Source: Novosphingopyxis sp965218915 (lineage in GTDB: Bacteria; Pseudomonadota; Alphaproteobacteria; Sphingomonadales; Sphingomonadaceae). From it: a DNA stretch of 64,000 nt. The translations under genes and the position numbers were made by a program. Below, piece by piece: positions 7,790 to 15,624 of the stretch. Numbering within the stretch: position 1 is the stretch's first letter; every line of letters starts with the position of its first letter. The DNA is taken from NCBI RefSeq assembly GCF_965218915.1, contig NZ_OZ244708.1, forward strand, positions 2,480,001 to 2,544,000, read 5' to 3'. The notes under the pieces are model-generated. The model was not told where the DNA came from, searched no databases, and was given only the letters and a program-made list of their open reading frames with translations.

Positions 7790-8749
7790 ATGTCATATGG
7801 CGCGTCGCCTATCCGGCGCTCGGCGGCCCCCCTGCTGCTGCTCGTCTCCGCGCCGCTGCTGAACGGCTGCGTCGCCGCGCTCCTTCCGCTGGCGGCGGCC
7901 GGCGCGCTCGGCGGCAGTCAGATCGACCAGGAGAAGGTCCGAAAAAACATGATTGCCGGCGGTGCCGTGGAAATCCCGGCCTACCGCGTGCTCCGCGACG
8001 AACACGACGAGGGCGGCCGCAACGATGCGCCCGGCACATTCGCGGACCAGCCCGAGCGCATCGCCATGCTCGGCCGCGATGAGAGTTCGATACCGCGCAG
8101 GAAAACCGGCCTGGACAGGCGCTTTGCCGGGACTGCCGTTCCGCAATCCCGATCTTCGCCCTTTTACGATTTCACCCAATATGCGATCCGTGAAAATCTC
8201 GAAATCATCGCCAGTGGCAAGGGCCGTTCGGCCGTGCTCATGCCCAACGTCGACATCACCGCTCCGGAAACCTTTGGCTGCGGCGGCAAGCCGAACGGCG
8301 TGCTGATCGATCTCGACTCCGCCGGACCAAGCGCAACTTCCCCCTTTCGCAATGCGATCGCCACTCTCGCCGATGCCGTCGGCCGGTTGCGCGCTGCCGA
8401 CATCGCGCTGGTCTGGCTGTCGGACGATCCCGCCGCTCCCGATCGGATCGCCGCCATCATGCATGAAGCCGGCTTCGACGGTCCCGAACCGGGCACCCTG
8501 TTGTTGCTTCCGCGCGGCCGCGACGACCGCAAGCAGGAACGCCGCTGGGATGCGGCCCGCAACTATTGTATCCTGGCCATATCCGGAGACCGGCGTTCCG
8601 ACTTCGACGAACTCTACGATTATCTCCGCAAGCCCGATGGCGCCGCGGCGCTGGCGCCGATGTTCGGCAAGGGCTGGTTTTTGACGCCGCCGCCCATCGC
8701 GCAAACAGCGCAAGACGCCTCCACGGACGCAAATGACGATGCCGAATAG
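7790..8749 (+). CDS. HAD-like lipoprotein, probable catalytically altered paralogue
   Basis: The 319-residue protein has a signal peptide ending in the lipobox LLNGC (C27) and then about 140 residues without clear similarity. A C-terminal HAD-like domain resembles the preceding gene. The motif IV equivalent GDRRSDFDEL and the end GKGWFLTPPP match that protein's GDNLGDF and GGGWFVLPNP. Motif I is changed from DVDET to DLDSA: the two aspartates remain (D174, D176), but the threonine is lost. Motif II reads WLSDD instead of FNSNR. It may be a weak or non-catalytic partner. Start ATG 7790 is 4 bp after the upstream stop; GTG 7778 is an alternative. Confidence 0.65.
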   Translation: MSYGASPIRRSAAPLLLLVSAPLLNGCVAALLPLAAAGALGGSQIDQEKVRKNMIAGGAVEIPAYRVLRDEHDEGGRNDAPGTFADQPERIAMLGRDESSIPRRKTGLDRRFAGTAVPQSRSSPFYDFTQYAIRENLEIIASGKGRSAVLMPNVDITAPETFGCGGKPNGVLIDLDSAGPSATSPFRNAIATLADAVGRLRAADIALVWLSDDPAAPDRIAAIMHEAGFDGPEPGTLLLLPRGRDDRKQERRWDAARNYCILAISGDRRSDFDELYDYLRKPDGAAALAPMFGKGWFLTPPPIAQTAQDASTDANDDAE

Positions 8750-9209
8750 GATGTTCGGACGAGGCCCCGGCGAGAGCCGCTGGCTGGTTCTGGGCGGCTT
8801 GCTCAGCCTTGCCGCCGCGCTGCTGCATATCGGCTGCATCGTCGGTGGCACGGAGTGGTATCGGTTTTTCGGTGCGCCCGATCCGCTGATCCGCGCCGAT
8901 CGGCGCGGCGATATGACGCTGGCTTATACGACCACGGTCATAGCGGCGATATTGGCGATCTGGGCGGCCTATGCGTTCGCGGGTGCCGGACGTCTGCGCC
9001 GTCTGCCGCTGATGCGGACGGCCCTGGTCATCATCAGCGCCATCTATCTGCTGCGCGGCCTGTCGCTGTTTCCCGTTCTGGCCCTGCACCCGGAACGAGT
9101 CGATTCATTCGCGGTCTGGTCGTCGCTGATCGTGCTGGTTTACGGCATCGCCTACGCCGTCGGAACCTGGCAAGCCTGGCCTTATCTTTCCCGAAAGGAA
9201 CCGGTATGA
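8733..9209 (+). CDS. Four-helix inner-membrane protein of unknown function
   Basis: The 158-residue product has four hydrophobic segments, at about 17-39, 63-84, 95-115 and 127-147, with short polar loops. A family-like element GGTEWYRFFGAP follows the first helix. I do not recognise a characterised family. The ATG at 8733 overlaps the upstream lipoprotein gene by 17 bp; ATGs at 8739 and 8751 are alternatives. It completes a three-gene insert between scoA and scoB, so co-transcription with the HAD lipoproteins is likely. Confidence 0.6.
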   Translation: MTMPNRMFGRGPGESRWLVLGGLLSLAAALLHIGCIVGGTEWYRFFGAPDPLIRADRRGDMTLAYTTTVIAAILAIWAAYAFAGAGRLRRLPLMRTALVIISAIYLLRGLSLFPVLALHPERVDSFAVWSSLIVLVYGIAYAVGTWQAWPYLSRKEPV

Positions 9210-9286
9210 TGCCGCAGGCAGGATGCCCGCATCGGCTGCCGGCTCGACCCTATCGAACAACGTCTTGAACTACAGGAAGTGAAATC

Positions 9287-9922
9287 ATGGCTTGGGACCG
9301 CAATGAAATGGCCGCGCGCGCCGCGCAGGAACTGGAAGACGGCTATTACGTCAATCTGGGCATCGGCATCCCCACGCTTGTCGCCAACCACATCCCGGAC
9401 GACGTGGAAGTGACGTTGCAATCTGAAAACGGCATGCTCGGCATCGGTCCCTTTCCTTATAAAGAAGATGTCGACGCCGATCTCATCAATGCCGGCAAGC
9501 AGACGATCAGCGAGCTGCCGCAATCGGTGTTCTTCGGATCGGACCAGAGTTTCGCGATGATCCGCGGCGGGCATATCGACCTTACCGTACTCGGCGCAAT
9601 GGAAGTGGCCGAAAATGGCGACATCGCCAACTGGATGATCCCCGGCAAGATGATCAAGGGCATGGGCGGCGCGATGGACCTGGTCGCAGGCGTTAAGAAG
9701 ATCATCGTCGTGATGGACCATAACGCCAAGGACGGCAGCCCGAAATTCATTCCCGAATGCACCCTGCCGCTGACCGGCACCGACGTGGTGGACATGATCG
9801 TGACCAATCTCGCCGTGTTCCAGCGGCCGGATCACAAGAGCCCGTTTAAGCTGGTCGAACTGGCACCGGGCGTAACCGCCGATGAAGTCGCCGAAAAGAC
9901 GACCGCGCATTACCTCCAATGA
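9287..9922 (+). CDS. scoB: 3-oxoacid CoA-transferase subunit B
   Basis: This is the 211-residue beta subunit of the class I CoA-transferase whose alpha subunit is encoded at 6125. The catalytic glutamate lies in LQSENGMLGIG (E47), where the enzyme forms a glutamyl-CoA thioester. GGHIDLTVLGAMEV and CTLPLTG further on are family blocks. Start MAWDRNEMAARAA follows AGGAAG by a few bases. The 77 bp before it carry no gene. Subunit identity is clear, but the exact acyl substrate is not. Confidence 0.93.
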   Translation: MAWDRNEMAARAAQELEDGYYVNLGIGIPTLVANHIPDDVEVTLQSENGMLGIGPFPYKEDVDADLINAGKQTISELPQSVFFGSDQSFAMIRGGHIDLTVLGAMEVAENGDIANWMIPGKMIKGMGGAMDLVAGVKKIIVVMDHNAKDGSPKFIPECTLPLTGTDVVDMIVTNLAVFQRPDHKSPFKLVELAPGVTADEVAEKTTAHYLQ

Positions 9923-9992
9923 TCGCCGCTGCGCCCAAAGCGATCGAGCTTGCGTAAACCGTGCGTGCCGGACTGCTACGGATGATATTTGC

Positions 9993-11336
9993 ATGACCAG
10001 GGCTCGCCAGATCAGCCTGTTCATCGCGGCGGCGGCATTGCTGCTCGTCGCATGGACGTTCTACAAAGCTTTCGCGCAGCCGGACGAAAGCTGGTCCCCG
10101 GTCGCCAGCTCGGCGATCGGCAAGCCCCCGCCCCCGCTGCCGACCACGCCCGAGCTCTGGAACGGCCGGATCGACTATCGCCTGATCGACCGGCGGCTGC
10201 AGGCGCTCGCCGCGCGGCCCGAAATGGTCGGCGTCGCCGTCGCGATCGTCGAGGACGGCAAGCTGAGCTTCGTGAAGGGCTATGGCGTCACCGATTTCGA
10301 AAGCAACGACGCGGTCGAACCGTCGACCGTGTTCCGCTGGGCCTCGCTGTCCAAGGGCGTGGCGGGCATGATGGCTGCGTTGCTGGCGTCCGAGGGCAAA
10401 CTCTCCTTGAACGACACCGTGGCGCAATGGGGCAGCAGCCTGCGTCTTCCGGGCGGCGGAGAACAGCAGCTGACGGTCGGCCAGCTGCTCTCGCACCAGA
10501 CCGGGCTTACCAAAAACGCTTATGATGGTAAGCTGGAGGGCGGCGAAAACCCCGCCGGTCTACGCATGGCCCTGTCCGCCGCGCCGCAGCAATGCGCGCC
10601 AGGCACCTGTCACAGCTATCAGAATGTCGCGTTCGACGCGGCCAGCGAGATCGAGGGCAAGGCCGGCGGCGAGCTTTACGGCCCGCTGGTCGAGGACCAG
10701 CTGTTCAAACCGCTCGGCATGAAAGGCGCAGGCATCGGCATGGACGCGCTGATCAAAGCCAAGAGTTGGGCCAGGCCCCATCGCGGGCATCAGGAGCGGC
10801 CATTGTCCGAAGCTTATTTCCGCGTGCCCGCCGCCGCCGGGGTCAGCTCCAGCATCCTCGATTTGGAACGCTGGATGGAGGCGCAGATGGGGCTCTGGCC
10901 CAAGGTGCTGAAACCCGCCGTGCTCAACGAGGCGCACAAGGTGTGGATCCCCACCCGCCACGTCTATGCCGGGGCGCTGTCGCAGGCGCTGAAGGACCCG
11001 GGCTATGGCCTGGGTTGGCGCAGCTTCAGCTATCGGGACCACCGGCTCTACGGCCATAGCGGCGCGGTCGACGGCTACCGCTCGACCATGGTCTACGATC
11101 CCGCGCGCAAGACCGGCGTGGTGATGCTGTGGAACAGCAATTGGGGTCGGCCCTTCGCGTTTCCGCTGGAAGTGCTCGACAGCTATTATGGGTTTCAGCC
11201 GACCGACTGGCTGCAAATGCCGATGATCGAGGAGCCGCAGCCGCCGAACGCGCAGCCCGACGAGATCGACGCGGCCGACGTCCAGTCGGGCGATGTGGCG
11301 GAAGCGGCCTCGAAACCCAAGGAAAAACGCCGATGA
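9993..11336 (+). CDS. Serine hydrolase, class C beta-lactamase-like family
   Basis: This 447-residue membrane-anchored or exported protein has an N-terminal helix (about 7-24) followed by the beta-lactamase/transpeptidase-like fold. The catalytic tetrad SxxK is at S118-L-S-K121. The second motif YxN appears as SYQN, and the third as HSGAVDGY in place of KTG, as in esterases and D-amino-acid peptidases of the family. It probably acts in the periplasm on esters or peptidoglycan peptides; beta-lactam hydrolysis is not implied. I start at MTRARQISLF (9993). Its stop overlaps the ATG of the next hydrolase (ATGA), so the two form an operon. Confidence 0.87.
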   Translation: MTRARQISLFIAAAALLLVAWTFYKAFAQPDESWSPVASSAIGKPPPPLPTTPELWNGRIDYRLIDRRLQALAARPEMVGVAVAIVEDGKLSFVKGYGVTDFESNDAVEPSTVFRWASLSKGVAGMMAALLASEGKLSLNDTVAQWGSSLRLPGGGEQQLTVGQLLSHQTGLTKNAYDGKLEGGENPAGLRMALSAAPQQCAPGTCHSYQNVAFDAASEIEGKAGGELYGPLVEDQLFKPLGMKGAGIGMDALIKAKSWARPHRGHQERPLSEAYFRVPAAAGVSSSILDLERWMEAQMGLWPKVLKPAVLNEAHKVWIPTRHVYAGALSQALKDPGYGLGWRSFSYRDHRLYGHSGAVDGYRSTMVYDPARKTGVVMLWNSNWGRPFAFPLEVLDSYYGFQPTDWLQMPMIEEPQPPNAQPDEIDAADVQSGDVAEAASKPKEKRR

Positions 11337-12214
11337 ACGCATTTCTCCGCCTGATCGGCACCGCGCTGCTACTCGCCCTCGCCGGCTGCACCGCGCCCGG
11401 CCTGCTCAACAGCGTCGACGGTGTCAGCGGCGGCGGCAAGGGCGTCTCGCAGGCGGCCGAGGGCGTGGACTTCGGCACACACAGCCAGAAGCTCGACGTC
11501 TGGCGGCCCGACGAGGCGGCCGCATCGGCCAAGGGCCATCCGATGCTGATCTTCTGGTATGGCGGCGGCTGGGCCGAGGGCAAGCGGCAGGATTACGGCT
11601 TCGCCGCGCGCGCATTCGCCAGCCAAGGCTTCACCGTGGTGCTGCCCGATTATCGCAAGGTGCCGGACATCCGCTATCCCGCGTTTTTGCAGGACGGGGC
11701 GGAGGCGGTCGCGTGGACGCGCGCGCATGCCGCCGAGTTCGGCGGCGACCCGGACCGCATCGCCGTCGCCGGTCACAGCGCGGGTGCCTACATCGCGGTG
11801 ATGCTCGCGCTCGATCCGCGCTGGAACGCGGCGGCGGGCGTACCGGACGGCACGATCAAGGCGGGCGTCGGCCTCAGCGGCCCCTATGATTTCTATCCCT
11901 TCGACAAGAAGCGCTCGATCGATGCCTTCGCCGGCGCGCCGAACCCCGAAGACACCCAGCCGATCAACCATGTGACAAAGGACGCGCCGCCACTGTTTCT
12001 CGTTACCTCCACGGACGATACCACCGTGCGGCCGTACAACGCGTTCAATCTCGACAAGAAGCTGCGCGCGGCGGGCGCTGAGGTGGAGCTGAAACAGTAT
12101 CCCGGCCTGACCCATGAGGAAGTCGCCATGGCGCTCTCCGCCACCTTCCGCGGCAAGGGTCCGGTGCTGGACGACAGCGCGGCGTTTTTGAAGGCGCAGA
12201 TGCCCGCGCGCTAG
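11333..12214 (+). CDS. Alpha/beta-hydrolase esterase, lipoprotein
   Basis: The 293-residue protein carries a lipoprotein signal with lipobox LAGC (C19) and an alpha/beta-hydrolase domain of the esterase/lipase group. The nucleophile elbow is GHSAGAY (S149), and the oxyanion-hole stretch is WYGGGW (75-80). The acid and histidine are probably in STDDTTVRPYN and PGLTHEEV. The ATG sits in an ATGA overlap with the serine hydrolase before it. Both are predicted to work outside the cytoplasm, which suggests joint turnover of an ester-linked envelope or environmental substrate. That last point is inference. Confidence 0.87.
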   Translation: MNAFLRLIGTALLLALAGCTAPGLLNSVDGVSGGGKGVSQAAEGVDFGTHSQKLDVWRPDEAAASAKGHPMLIFWYGGGWAEGKRQDYGFAARAFASQGFTVVLPDYRKVPDIRYPAFLQDGAEAVAWTRAHAAEFGGDPDRIAVAGHSAGAYIAVMLALDPRWNAAAGVPDGTIKAGVGLSGPYDFYPFDKKRSIDAFAGAPNPEDTQPINHVTKDAPPLFLVTSTDDTTVRPYNAFNLDKKLRAAGAEVELKQYPGLTHEEVAMALSATFRGKGPVLDDSAAFLKAQMPAR

Positions 12215-12574
12215 AGCATGACTGGCTGCGCGCGAGCATCGCTGTTCCATCGACTGAGCTGGACCTATCCTTTCCAAAAAAAAATCACGTCACCCCGGAC
12301 TTGATCCGGGGTCCAGCTACCCCGGCGATTGAAAAACAGCTGGATCCCGGATCAAGTCCGGGATGACGAAGTATTGGTGGCGGCGTCACCCCTCGGCGCG
12401 AGCCACGGCTGAGACTCTTCCCGTTCTGCACTTGGGGACCCGCGCGCTGTCACGGTTGCGCTTTTTTCACCCATCGCGTAATCGAGAGCATCGCTGCACT
12501 GCAGCAATCCCTCTCTGCCCCGCGTGACCCGCGCCAGCTTCCGCTCGCGCCGCGCCCAGCCTTGCGAGCAGCCG
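12215..12574. other. Intergenic gap with one repeat
   Basis: This 360-bp gap holds a family A inverted repeat at 12288-12368. The remaining 200 bp before the SulP gene have no coding frame I can support. A CTGCACTGCAG palindrome lies at about 12494-12504, but I do not see a convincing promoter. Confidence 0.6.
12288..12368. repeat. Dispersed inverted repeat, family A copy 1
   Basis: The arms are CGTCACCCCGGACTTGATCC and the complementary GGATCAAGTCCGGGATGACG, about 40 bp each with a short centre. Other copies are at 15455-15537, 17300-17401, 19189-19271 and 45856-45938. Confidence 0.85.
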
Positions 12575-14056
12575 ATGCCGATTCAGAACAATATCCGCCG
12601 CGACTGGCTGAGCAATCCGAAGACCGAGTTCCTCGCCGGGCTGGTGGTCGCGCTGGCGCTGATCCCGGAGGCGATCGGGTTCGCGATCATCGCGGGAGTC
12701 GATCCCAGCGTCGGGCTTTACGCCAGCTTCTCGATCGCCGTCATCATCGCCTTCACCGGTGGGCGGCCCGGCATGATCAGCGCCGCCACCGCCGCGGTCG
12801 CCGTCCTCGTTGGCCCGCTGGTGCGCGAGCATGGCGTGGAATATCTGTTCGCCGCGACGATATTGATGGGGATATTCCAGGGCATCGCCGCGCTGCTGCG
12901 GCTCGATCTGCTCATGCGCTTCGTCTCGCGCTCGGTCATCACCGGCTTCGTCAACGCGCTCGCGATCCTGATCTTCATGGCGCAGCTGCCGCAGCTGACC
13001 GGTGTCGGCTGGGAGACCTATGCCATGGTCGCCGCCGGTCTCGCCATCATCTACGGCCTGCCGCGCGTCACCGGCATCGTGCCCGCCCCGCTCGCCGCCA
13101 TCGTGCTGCTGGCGCTGGTCGCAATTGTCGGCGAGGTCGACGTGTTCAGCGTCGGCGACATGGGCGCGCTGCCAGACAGCATTCCGCTGTTCCATCTGCC
13201 GCAGGTGCCGTTCACCCTCGAAACGCTGCGCATCATCGCGCCTTTCTCGCTCGCCATGGCCGCCGTGGGGCTGCTCGAATCCCTGCTCACCGCGGGCATC
13301 GTCGACGACATGACCGAGACGCGCAGCGACAAGCGCCGCGAGACGTTGGGTCAGGGCATCGCCAATTTCTGCACCGGCTGGATCGGCGGCATGGGCGGCT
13401 GCGCCATGATCGGCCAGTCGGTCATCAACGTCACCTCGGGCGGCTGCCGGCGCCTCTCCACCTTCGTCGCCGGATCGATGCTGCTGTTCCTGATCGTGGT
13501 GCTCGGCCCGTGGGTCGCGCAAATCCCGATGCCCGCGCTCGTCGCCGTCATGATCTTCGTCTCGATCAGCACCTTTCGCTGGCAGAGTTTTCTCGAAATC
13601 CGCCACCATCCCTGGCAATCGAACATCGTCATGCTCGCCACCGTGTTCACCGTGGTCTGGACGCACGATCTGTCGATCGGCGTGCTCGTCGGCGTGCTGC
13701 TCAGCGGCATCTTCTTCGCCGGAAAGGTCCGCGAGCTGGTCCACCTGTCCAGCGAGCGCCACGGCACCACCCGCACCTACACCTTCAGCGGCCAAATCTT
13801 CTTCGCCTCGGCCGACCGGCTGGTCGAGGCCGCCTGGTTCAACGAGGACGGCGTCAAGGACGTCACCATGGACGTCAGCGACGCGCATTTCTGGGACATT
13901 TCCGCCACCGGCGCGCTCGACAAGATCGTCCTGCGACTACGCGCCGAGGGCAAGCAGGTCGAGGTCATCGGCCTGAACGAAGCCAGCGCCACAATGGTCG
14001 AAAAGTTCGGCGAGCATGACAAGCCATTCGAGAGCTATGGGACCGTGGGGCATTGA
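12575..14056 (+). CDS. SulP family anion transporter with STAS domain
   Basis: The 493-residue inner-membrane protein belongs to the SLC26/SulP family, which moves sulfate, bicarbonate or related anions, often with H+ or Na+. The first transmembrane segments carry LVVALALIPEAIGFAIIAG and DPSVGLYASF. About twelve hydrophobic helices are followed by a C-terminal cytoplasmic STAS domain from about residue 390 (DVSDAHFWDISATGALD). I start at MPIQNNIRRDW (12575). No carbonic anhydrase or sulfur gene adjoins it, so the substrate is open. Confidence 0.9.
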   Translation: MPIQNNIRRDWLSNPKTEFLAGLVVALALIPEAIGFAIIAGVDPSVGLYASFSIAVIIAFTGGRPGMISAATAAVAVLVGPLVREHGVEYLFAATILMGIFQGIAALLRLDLLMRFVSRSVITGFVNALAILIFMAQLPQLTGVGWETYAMVAAGLAIIYGLPRVTGIVPAPLAAIVLLALVAIVGEVDVFSVGDMGALPDSIPLFHLPQVPFTLETLRIIAPFSLAMAAVGLLESLLTAGIVDDMTETRSDKRRETLGQGIANFCTGWIGGMGGCAMIGQSVINVTSGGCRRLSTFVAGSMLLFLIVVLGPWVAQIPMPALVAVMIFVSISTFRWQSFLEIRHHPWQSNIVMLATVFTVVWTHDLSIGVLVGVLLSGIFFAGKVRELVHLSSERHGTTRTYTFSGQIFFASADRLVEAAWFNEDGVKDVTMDVSDAHFWDISATGALDKIVLRLRAEGKQVEVIGLNEASATMVEKFGEHDKPFESYGTVGH

Positions 14057-14142
14057 CCATACGCACGAAGCGGCGGTCTTAAGCAGCAAACCGCTCGCGA
14101 ACGGCTCGTTGTGATAGCACTCAAACCTGATAGCTACTGGTT

Positions 14143-14664
14143 ATGAGTGGCGAAGACGGCAAAAATTTCAGAAATTTCTTCGGGTGTGCTGCGCTGAGCT
14201 TGGTCGTGTTTTTGGTATTTGCCATTAGCCAATGCAATAAGGCGACCTCAGTTCACGATCCAAACTTACCACCTGCCGGGGGCGCCGCATTATCATACGC
14301 CAACGGTGACACCGTTTATGTGACAGCCACTCATCTCAACGTGCGAGACGAGCCGAACCTACACGGACGAATCATAGATTCTCTGACCTTTGGTTCGAAA
14401 CTAAGAATTTTGGATCGTTCCGGAGAATGGATAGGTTTTGAGAAACGACATAAACGCAGTTGGGTCTCAGCTAAATATGTTTCTGATAATCAATCTTTAG
14501 CTGATCAATCCTCAGCCCTTGGGCTCACTCAAGCTGCCAAAACTCCTACGGAAACTCGGAGCAGGCCAGCCGCATCTCGACGCTCATTTTTCGCCAAAAA
14601 GTGCAAGAGAGGAAAACCCTGCGGTAATGCGTGCATTTCTCGCGATCGTGTTTGCCACAAGTAA
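14143..14664 (+). CDS. Membrane-anchored SH3b protein with cysteine-rich C-terminal tail
   Basis: The 173-residue protein has one N-terminal membrane helix (about 13-32) and a bacterial SH3 domain at about 55-112 (VYVTATHLNVRDEPN...WVSAKYV). After a polar linker it ends in a 20-residue cysteine tail with C154, C160, C164 and C171, in the pattern CxxGKPCGxxC. Similar CxxGKPCGxxCI tails end a number of small bacterial exported proteins, as far as I recall; I know no assigned function. The gene is clearly AT-richer than its surroundings: 47 of 120 bases are G or C in 14401-14520, against 44 of 60 in 14821-14880. That suggests recent acquisition. Confidence 0.72.
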   Translation: MSGEDGKNFRNFFGCAALSLVVFLVFAISQCNKATSVHDPNLPPAGGAALSYANGDTVYVTATHLNVRDEPNLHGRIIDSLTFGSKLRILDRSGEWIGFEKRHKRSWVSAKYVSDNQSLADQSSALGLTQAAKTPTETRSRPAASRRSFFAKKCKRGKPCGNACISRDRVCHK

Positions 14665-14718
14665 TGCGCATAACTTAAAAATCGCCATTGCGGCGCCATA
14701 AAGTCAAAAGGAAACCCC

Positions 14719-15330
14719 ATGATCACCCTCCACCATCTCCGCATCTCCCGTTCCTCGCGGATCATCTGGCTGCTGGAGGAGCTTGGGCTCGAATACGACC
14801 TGAAATGCTATGACCGCACGCCCGAATTCCGCGCGCCGCCGGAGCTGAAGGCGGTGCATCCGCTGGGCAAAGCGCCCACGGTCGAGGTTGACGGGCGCGT
14901 GATGGTGGAGAGCGGTGCGATCATCGAATATCTGGTCGAGCGCCATGGCGGCGGCAAGCTGGCGGTGCCGGACGATCAGCGCAGCGCCTATCTGGAGTGG
15001 CTGCATTTCGCGGAGGGCTCGCTGGCCATGCCGATCATCCTCAACTCGCTCGAGCCGATGTTCGGTGGGTATAATGACCGCCTGAAGGGCTTCGTCGGCG
15101 GCGAGGTGACCAAGCAGCTCGGCTATATGGAAGATCACATGACCGGCCGCGACTGGCTGCTGGGCGAGACCTTTACCGGCGCGGACGTCAATATGGGCTA
15201 TCTGATGGAACATATGCAGGCGGCCAGGCTGCTCGAAACCTGCCCCGCGCTGAAGGCCTATCGCGACCGGCTGGTGGCGCGGCCGGCGTATCAGAAGATG
15301 CTGGAGATCGGCGGGCCATTGCGCCCCTGA
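14719..15330 (+). CDS. Glutathione S-transferase
   Basis: The 203-residue cytoplasmic protein has the two-domain GST layout. The N-terminal thioredoxin-like domain reads MITLHHLRISRSSRIIWLLEELGLEYD, with the glutathione-contact motif VMVESGAIIEYL at about 65-76. The helical C-terminal domain ends TGADVNMGYLMEH. An AAAGGAAA ribosome site precedes the ATG. It is alone in its direction group and substrate class cannot be assigned. Confidence 0.9.
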   Translation: MITLHHLRISRSSRIIWLLEELGLEYDLKCYDRTPEFRAPPELKAVHPLGKAPTVEVDGRVMVESGAIIEYLVERHGGGKLAVPDDQRSAYLEWLHFAEGSLAMPIILNSLEPMFGGYNDRLKGFVGGEVTKQLGYMEDHMTGRDWLLGETFTGADVNMGYLMEHMQAARLLETCPALKAYRDRLVARPAYQKMLEIGGPLRP

Positions 15331-15335
15331 ACCCT

Positions 15336-15402
15336 TCTCCCTTGGGAGAAGGATACGCAGCCTTGCCGCGAAGCGGTTAGGCGAAGTTGGATGAGGGTGA
15401 TG
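15336..15402. repeat. Family F repeat fragment
   Basis: The element starts TTCTCCCTTGGGAGAAGGAT (a short hairpin) and ends GAAGTTGGATGAGGGTG. The same end sequence occurs at about 45178-45196 in the ccmE/ccmF gap. Confidence 0.6.
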
Positions 15403-15413
15403 AACGAACGCGC

Positions 15414-15453
15414 ATTCCCTCCCCTACTATAACATTCCCTCCCCTACTATAAT
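15414..15453. repeat. 20-bp tandem duplication
   Basis: Two copies of a 20-bp unit (ATTCCCTCCCCTACTATAAC, last base C or T) stand head to tail at 15414-15433 and 15434-15453. They lie between the family F fragment and a family A repeat. Confidence 0.85.
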
Positions 15454-15454
15454 A

Positions 15455-15537
15455 CGTCATCCCGGGCTTGACCCGGGATCCAGGGCGAGATGGCACCTCG
15501 GCTGGGCACTGGATCCCGGATCAAGTCCGGGATGACG
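15455..15537. repeat. Dispersed inverted repeat, family A copy 2
   Basis: The arms CGTCATCCCGGGCTTGACCC and GGATCAAGTCCGGGATGACG flank a centre of about 30 bp with the shared family A core (GGGCGAGATGG...). It lies upstream of the ThDP-enzyme gene. Confidence 0.85.
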
Positions 15538-15624
15538 GTGGAGTTGGCGTTAGGCGTGTCGCACCGCTTCCCTCCCGCCGCCGATTCTGCCATCCAACTC
15601 CGGCAAAGCAAACCGGAGAACGTC

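Noticed and set aside
10440..10520. The serine hydrolase as a beta-lactam resistance gene
   Set aside because: SxxK and YxN are present but the third motif is HSG rather than KTG, and the co-transcribed neighbour is an esterase; resistance is not supported.
12288..12368. Family A palindromes as plain rho-independent terminators
   Set aside because: The arms are not followed by T-runs in either direction, and they also occur inside operons and upstream of genes, so I list them as repeats rather than terminators.
12467..13888. 473-codon open frame antisense to the SulP gene
   Set aside because: The product is almost entirely Asp/His/Gly/Arg-rich low complexity, and the SulP frame on the other strand is intact.
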